Source: an uncultured Caryophanales bacterium (GTDB taxonomy: Bacteria > Bacillota_I > Bacilli_A > RF39 > UBA660). Taken from it: DNA of 53,924 bases. A program made the position numbers and the translations under genes. Under the pieces are notes generated by a model. It worked only from the letters and a program-made list of their open reading frames with translations, had not been told where the DNA came from and did not search any database. The DNA is taken from the NCBI GenBank assembly GCA_947168965.1, contig CAMVNW010000003.1:1-53924 (forward strand), written 5' to 3'. This document shows positions 48,808-53,924 of the stretch, piece after piece. Every line of letters starts with the position of its first letter. Position 1 is the first letter of the stretch.

Positions 48808-50421
48808 TTATTGTACTGTTACATTCATAGCTGCTTCAGCATAATTACCTTGCCAATCGCTAACTAAATAACGAACAACATAAGTACCTGCTGCAGATTC
48901 AGAAGTTATAGGATTAGTAACTTGAATTTTTGTAGTTAAATCATCATAACATGCTGTTGTTCCATCAACTGTTGTCCATGTTCCACCTGCTGTTGTACAT
49001 GCCTCTTCGCTAGCTTCTGATCTAATATCGTATGCATGAACACCATTCATTGGATCAAATGATGAAGCTGAAACAGGACTAGCTGGATTAGATACACCTG
49101 TTATAATAGGTTTTGTAGTATCACCTGTTGGCATATTTGGACCATCTTGACCTTGTGCTTCTCCTTCAGTAAATCTTTCTTTAGTAAATCCAAATGCAAC
49201 ATTAATTTGTTTTCCAATTGAAGCAAAATCATAGTTATCTATATCTTGTCCTTCAATCCATACATATACTCTTATTTTAGTAATACTGTTTGGTGCAAGT
49301 GTCATAAATGTAGGTCTTTGCATACCAACTAATTTTTTTTCAGTATCAGTAAAATAATTGTATTCAAATAGTGGTTCATCACCATCAGCTGTTTTTATAG
49401 TTTTAGTATATCCGTTGTATTGTGCACCATCGTATACATCTACTTTATCGGCAACATTTACAACTCTTCTAATTGCATATGTTGAATTAGCAGTTCCATC
49501 TTCTACTTCTCCACAATTAGAGTCAGCAGTATAAGCTGAAGCTAAAGTAATATCAGAAACTCCTTCACCATCATTTGTAGGTCTTAATCTGCAAGATGTA
49601 TCATAATAACTTATAGCAGCATCTACGTGTGCAGTGTCATTTGGTTCCCAAATTTGAGCAGTACGACAAATACCTGTTACAGGTGATCCTGTGCCAGGAA
49701 CACACTTAATACCTGTAATTGTAGCAACATCAGTAGTTTTACCATTTACCCTACCAATTTGAGCAAATCCAACTCTTACAGAGTTTTCGATTCCTGTACC
49801 AGCAACACCAGTACTAGCACCAGTTGTTTTAACAACAACAGCAGAATCAGTTGTTAAGTAAATAGCTTCTTCGTTTAATTCATTATTTTCAGTATAATAT
49901 GCTTGTCCTGAGAAATTTCTAACAAATAAATCAAATGCTATATATCCACCATTTTCTGTGTTAAATCCTTGAGCATTTATAGAATTAGCACGTTGTGTAT
50001 TTGTTTCATAGTTATGAATACGACTTGCTAAAAGTCTATATCCACCAGGAGTAGCAGTTAAACTTCCTTTTTCGAACATCTTCATTGTAGATGAAGTTGA
50101 ATCCATTTCACCAATTGATGAAATTGGTTTCAAACCTGTATTTTCAGTACCAGTTCCTATACCAGCCCAGTTGTTAACATTTCCAGCATATGAAACTGTC
50201 TTAAAATTTTCTTTATTAATAGTTACTGTTGTATCCCATTTACTTCCGTCAAGAGATAAAAGTAAACTATCAGTACTTGCTATTTCAATCTCAAAGCTCG
50301 ATACATTTACTTGTCTCATACCTATGAACCATGCATAAGTAGCAACAATAAATATAAATGAACTTAAAGAACAAAAAGCAATCAAATGTCTAATCTTTTT
50401 ATTTTTCTTTTTATCTTTCAT
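48808..50421 (-). CDS. TasA-like family protein, paralog 3, with extra C-terminal Ig-like domain
   Basis: VATYAWFIGMRQVNVSSFEIEIASTDSLLLSLDGSKWDTTVTIN...RVYVWIEGQDIDNYDFASIGKQINVAFGFTKERF; tail GTYVVRYLVSDWQGNYAEAAMNVTVQ. Confidence 0.75.
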   Translation of the reverse strand: MKDKKKNKKIRHLIAFCSLSSFIFIVATYAWFIGMRQVNVSSFEIEIASTDSLLLSLDGSKWDTTVTINKENFKTVSYAGNVNNWAGIGTGTENTGLKPISSIGEMDSTSSTMKMFEKGSLTATPGGYRLLASRIHNYETNTQRANSINAQGFNTENGGYIAFDLFVRNFSGQAYYTENNELNEEAIYLTTDSAVVVKTTGASTGVAGTGIENSVRVGFAQIGRVNGKTTDVATITGIKCVPGTGSPVTGICRTAQIWEPNDTAHVDAAISYYDTSCRLRPTNDGEGVSDITLASAYTADSNCGEVEDGTANSTYAIRRVVNVADKVDVYDGAQYNGYTKTIKTADGDEPLFEYNYFTDTEKKLVGMQRPTFMTLAPNSITKIRVYVWIEGQDIDNYDFASIGKQINVAFGFTKERFTEGEAQGQDGPNMPTGDTTKPIITGVSNPASPVSASSFDPMNGVHAYDIRSEASEEACTTAGGTWTTVDGTTACYDDLTTKIQVTNPITSESAAGTYVVRYLVSDWQGNYAEAAMNVTVQ

Positions 50422-50503
50422 TTTTTCATCCTTTCATTTCCTTAATAAAGCCATAATACTCAAACACTCTCTACTATACACCGCCCTACTATAATACAAT
50501 ATA

Positions 50504-50532
50504 ATTATACACATAGATTTCACAAAAGTCAA
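50504..50532 (-). promoter_or_regulatory. Strong sigma-A-type promoter for 48808-50421
   Basis: Minus strand TTGACT-17 nt-TATAAT; ~80-nt leader. Confidence 0.75.
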
Positions 50533-50570
50533 TTCAAAATGTCAAAAATTGTCGATTATAAATTATTAAA

Positions 50571-50603
50571 AAAAGAAAGACTATTTATCTTTCTTTTCTT
50601 TTT
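50571..50603 (-). terminator. Rho-independent terminator overlapping 3' end of ORF 50581
   Basis: Minus strand AAGAAAGA...TCTTTCTT followed by TTTTT. Confidence 0.5.
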
Positions 50604-52200
50604 CTAATATTTTATCAGTTTGAACAATAAACCAAATTTTTTCAACAGATAAATCACTATGTTCTATCTTGTTAATTCTAAATATAAAATCAATTTTATT
50701 TTTTAAAGCGATCAAACTATCCTCATCCAAGTCCGCTAATTCCAAATTAATATTTTCAAGTCTATACTTATTACATATAACACTCGCAACATCACTTTCT
50801 TCGAAAGTATTAATACCATTAATAATTATATTAGTAGGATTCGAAGCAAATTCATCAAATTCATCACATAAATTAACTATTTCATTATATGTACCAAGTT
50901 CAAACACCTTTTTAAATGTTTCTTTCTTAAAGAAATTATAACTATAATAAAGTCTAACAACATCAGATATCAACAATAAAGAATCATTTTTAAGAGAAAT
51001 AATCTTGTTTTCAAATTCTAACTTTTCTTGTTGATAATATAAATCATATAATTCCTTCGCAATCTTCAAAGATTCAATTTTTAAATTTTTCAAAGATTCA
51101 GAACTATTCTTCTTAAAAAGAGAAAAACCAGTATTATGATCATTAAATATTTTACCATTAATATTATCAAGTTTTGATTCTTTAGTATTAATCTGATTTT
51201 CAATATTCTTTAAAGCAGAATTATTAGATTCAACCGACTCTTGTTTTTCATATTTTTCTTTAAAATAATTAAATAATGGAATAAACTTCAAATAATTACC
51301 ATATTCCAAAATATTAGTTCTTAATCTTTTTAAAGTTTCTAACAATTTATTCATAGAATCTTCATCACTATAATCAATCTCATTAATAGTCAAATCAGAA
51401 TATGTAGATAGTCTAAACTTACTATCAGGAAAATAATTATTAATCTCTATTTCACTCTTTTTAGCCATTTCAATAATATCGCACATATCTTCTTCATTAC
51501 AATTAACAAGCTCATCATACTTTTTCTTCAAGGCATCAATCAATGAATTATAATCCTTAAAATTATTTTTACTTAAAAGAGTATGTTGCTCATGACTAAT
51601 ATAATCTTCAAAATTTTTCTTATGCTTTTTAATAAGCTTTCTAAAATTAAGTTCAATATGCTCAATTATATTAGGATTATACCAATATATCTTTTCAAAA
51701 GTTTCAGATAATCTACTATAATCACCATTCACGCTAAAAAATTCAGTCATGTATTCATTAACATAACAAGTATATTTAAAATCACTGCTTTTAAGAGTAA
51801 TACCTGCAGTTCTAAACTTTTCAATCAACTTTCTAATTATCTCATTTATTTCATCAAATGTAAAATTAGAATAATTATGAATATCATAAAGTAAATTGTC
51901 AAGTCCCATTTTTTCTTTAAAAGAATTCATAGGATTCAATATAAATTTCATGTGCTTATATTCATCAAATTGTTTCATTAACTCTTCAGTATTTCTAACC
52001 TCATCAGGGCATTCGAAAGATTCACTTTTTGCTTTTAAATATTTTAAAACACTCTCCTTATAATATTCATAGTTTTCATAAATTGAAGCAATCTTTTCAT
52101 TATACTTCTTAATATTAGTTTTGTTATTTATAGGCATAGAAGAGAGTAATGTTTTTTTAGCTTCAATATCATTATCAATAAAATCTAAAAAACTATTCAT
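50581..52200 (-). CDS. Cytoplasmic coiled-coil protein, unknown
   Basis: No signal/TM; Lys/Glu/Asn-rich; start placed at MNSFLDFIDND. Confidence 0.6.
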   Translation of the reverse strand: MNSFLDFIDNDIEAKKTLLSSMPINNKTNIKKYNEKIASIYENYEYYKESVLKYLKAKSESFECPDEVRNTEELMKQFDEYKHMKFILNPMNSFKEKMGLDNLLYDIHNYSNFTFDEINEIIRKLIEKFRTAGITLKSSDFKYTCYVNEYMTEFFSVNGDYSRLSETFEKIYWYNPNIIEHIELNFRKLIKKHKKNFEDYISHEQHTLLSKNNFKDYNSLIDALKKKYDELVNCNEEDMCDIIEMAKKSEIEINNYFPDSKFRLSTYSDLTINEIDYSDEDSMNKLLETLKRLRTNILEYGNYLKFIPLFNYFKEKYEKQESVESNNSALKNIENQINTKESKLDNINGKIFNDHNTGFSLFKKNSSESLKNLKIESLKIAKELYDLYYQQEKLEFENKIISLKNDSLLLISDVVRLYYSYNFFKKETFKKVFELGTYNEIVNLCDEFDEFASNPTNIIINGINTFEESDVASVICNKYRLENINLELADLDEDSLIALKNKIDFIFRINKIEHSDLSVEKIWFIVQTDKILEKEKKDK

Positions 52201-52327
52201 TGTTAGCCTCACTTTCATCAATCTTACTTTCATCTAAAAAATCAAGAAAAGAATTAATATCTTCGTAAACTTTAATTAACTCTTTTAAGCTGAGACTAGA
52301 AATATCAAAATTTGTTTTCTCCTCCAT
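52193..52327 (-). CDS. 44-aa acidic microprotein overlapping the coiled-coil gene
   Basis: Manual translation: MEEKTNFDISSLSLKELIKVYEDINSFLDFLDESKIDESEANNE. Confidence 0.5.
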   Translation of the reverse strand: MEEKTNFDISSLSLKELIKVYEDINSFLDFLDESKIDESEANNE

Positions 52328-52341
52328 AAACATTCTCCTTT

Positions 52342-53064
52342 TTATTCTTTATCTTTACTAAACTTATTTGCATCAACTTCAATGAATTCAGAATTAAACT
52401 CCATATGTACTTTAATTTCTCCCCCTAAAATATTATCAGTACAATCTATATCAGTTCCTTCTATCCACATAACAATAGTATACTTATCAACATCACCTGG
52501 AGCAAAATTTTCACGATGTTCAAAAGAAACTAATTCATCATTAACAAATGGAACAGTATCACGCTCAGGTTCACCATTCATACCCATTTTAGCATATGTA
52601 ATATACTCACCATTTTTATAAACTCTTATTCTAACAGCTGTGTCAACATTCTTAATAACATCATCTATAATAATTTGAGACCAATAATCCGAAGTATCAT
52701 TACCAGTATTTTCTATATAGAAAGTATACGCAACATAATTATCACCATTATGAGAACTATCTACATCATCTAAATTATCAGGCAACCATCTATAAGAAAT
52801 ATTGTCAAAGTAATCAACAGATTGAGCATATAACTCTGTTCTAAAAACCTTATAATCAGGATCATCATAAATAACGATACCCTTTTGAAAATATAAATTC
52901 TTATCAAGAGTAATACTAAAGTTACCATTATTATATATAATGTTCATTATTATATAAGCAATAAATAAAATAAGTAAAATAAATAAAATTACAATCTTAA
53001 TAGTCTTAATAATTTTCTTTTTTCTTCTTAATTTTCTAACGCTTACCTCAATTTCACCATTCAC
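52342..53064 (-). CDS. Membrane-anchored TasA-family-like protein (divergent paralog with WIEGTDID motif)
   Basis: Basic N-term plus TM; YTFYIENTGNDTSDYWSQ; DKYTIVMWIEGTDIDCTDNILGGEIKVHMEF. Confidence 0.6.
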   Translation of the reverse strand: MNGEIEVSVRKLRRKKKIIKTIKIVILFILLILFIAYIIMNIIYNNGNFSITLDKNLYFQKGIVIYDDPDYKVFRTELYAQSVDYFDNISYRWLPDNLDDVDSSHNGDNYVAYTFYIENTGNDTSDYWSQIIIDDVIKNVDTAVRIRVYKNGEYITYAKMGMNGEPERDTVPFVNDELVSFEHRENFAPGDVDKYTIVMWIEGTDIDCTDNILGGEIKVHMEFNSEFIEVDANKFSKDKE

Positions 53065-53196
53065 AAAACCTCACCACCAGTGTACCTACTATCTCAATAA
53101 TTATATAACATATAAATTAAAAAAGTCAATTACATAATGTGTACATATAAAACTTTTTATTTACACCACTTTACAATTTCAAAACAAAAAAAGTGT

Positions 53197-53228
53197 AAAA
53201 TGTTTTGTAATTAGAAATAAAACATTTT
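53197..53228. promoter_or_regulatory. Inverted repeat in divergent intergenic region
   Basis: AAAATGTTTT-12 nt-AAAACATTTT, just upstream of ORF 53254. Confidence 0.55.
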
Positions 53229-53253
53229 ATAATGAAATTAAGAGGTGATATCC

Positions 53254-53913
53254 ATGAAAAAAAGAATATGTTTTGTACTACTACTAATGTCATGTTCATT
53301 ATGTCTTTGCTTTATGAGTAGTACATATTCAAGATATGTTGCAGGAACAACAGGAAATATAGATATATTATTCGCAAAATGGCAAATACTAATTAATACA
53401 CAAGATATCACAGACCAAAATAATTCAAACATAACAATAACACCAACAATCGAACAAAATGAAAATATAAGAGAAAATACAGTAGCGCCTACTTCAAAAG
53501 GATACTTCGACATAGATATTGATCCAACAAATGTAGACGTATCATTTAGATATTCAATAGATTTGGAAATAGATAATGAAGAAATACCAGATTTAATGAT
53601 AACAAAATACGCAATACTACCAAATGACTATGAAGAAGGAGATACAATTGAGTATACAACACTTCAAACAAATACAATAACAAATAACCTTTTATACGAT
53701 AATGAAACAGAAAACTTTAACTTTGAACCATTTACAATAAGAATATACTTTGAATGGTACGAAGGAGAAGAAGAACAAATGAATGATGAAGCAGATACAG
53801 CTATAGGATCAACAACTACTGAAGAAAATGAAGAATTAACATTCACAATAAATGCAAACATATCATTCGAACAAATAATTGAATCAGAAATTGAAACAAA
53901 TGAAACTCCTTAA
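53254..53913 (+). CDS. Exported TasA/camelysin-like protein with YSRYV-type signal
   Basis: MKKRICFVLLLMSCSLCLCFMSSTYSRYVAGTTGNIDILFAKWQILIN; start at the second ATG after AGAGGTGAT. Confidence 0.65.
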   Translation: MKKRICFVLLLMSCSLCLCFMSSTYSRYVAGTTGNIDILFAKWQILINTQDITDQNNSNITITPTIEQNENIRENTVAPTSKGYFDIDIDPTNVDVSFRYSIDLEIDNEEIPDLMITKYAILPNDYEEGDTIEYTTLQTNTITNNLLYDNETENFNFEPFTIRIYFEWYEGEEEQMNDEADTAIGSTTTEENEELTFTINANISFEQIIESEIETNETP

Positions 53914-53924
53914 AAAGGAGTTTT
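53903..53924 (+). terminator. Rho-independent terminator at window end
   Basis: AAACTCCTT...AAGGAGTTT followed by T. Confidence 0.6.

Noticed and set aside
53238-53513. Minus-strand ORF 91 aa
   Set aside because: Antisense to the plus-strand exported protein 53254-53913, which has SD and signal peptide.
1-53924. tRNA, rRNA or riboswitch genes
   Set aside because: No cloverleaf-like, rRNA-like or recognisable riboswitch sequence was seen by eye; a tRNAscan/Infernal run would be needed to exclude them.

Overview
Low-GC Gram-positive (Bacilli/RF39-like by protein character; inference) chromosomal window, almost entirely minus-strand coding. Main blocks: (1) ~1-9.2 kb, one end of an integrated mobilizable/ICE-like element: relaxase start cut by the window edge, MobC-like protein, small membrane ORF, oriT-like inverted repeats, ssb, a sortase plus thioester/SpaA-type adhesin pair, ParB, ParA and a Rep-like protein. 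(2) 9.2-11.9 kb, a compact bacteriocin-type locus: C39-peptidase ABC transporter, small membrane accessory protein, and a 42-aa double-glycine-leader precursor absent from the supplied ORF track, followed by a second overlapping 42-aa cationic ORF. (3) 12-32.7 kb, core chromosome (ylbD/ylbE-like, rsmD, parC/parE, pyk, tex, tdk, NUDIX, transporter) with two more sortase/thioester-adhesin modules on either side of parC-parE. (4) 34.3-53.9 kb, the most unusual part: a ~20-kb cluster with two SipW-type signal peptidases (one fused to a ~500-aa extension), a third signal-peptidase-like protein lacking the catalytic Ser, a membrane-anchored McrB-like AAA+ ATPase with a DUF2357-like neighbour, coiled-coil and micro-proteins, and at least eight exported TasA-like or beta-rich proteins, including a paralogous family with a shared WIEGQDxD signature. 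I propose this as a candidate undescribed surface-fibre export/assembly system. All family calls come from reading translations by eye; no database search was run.
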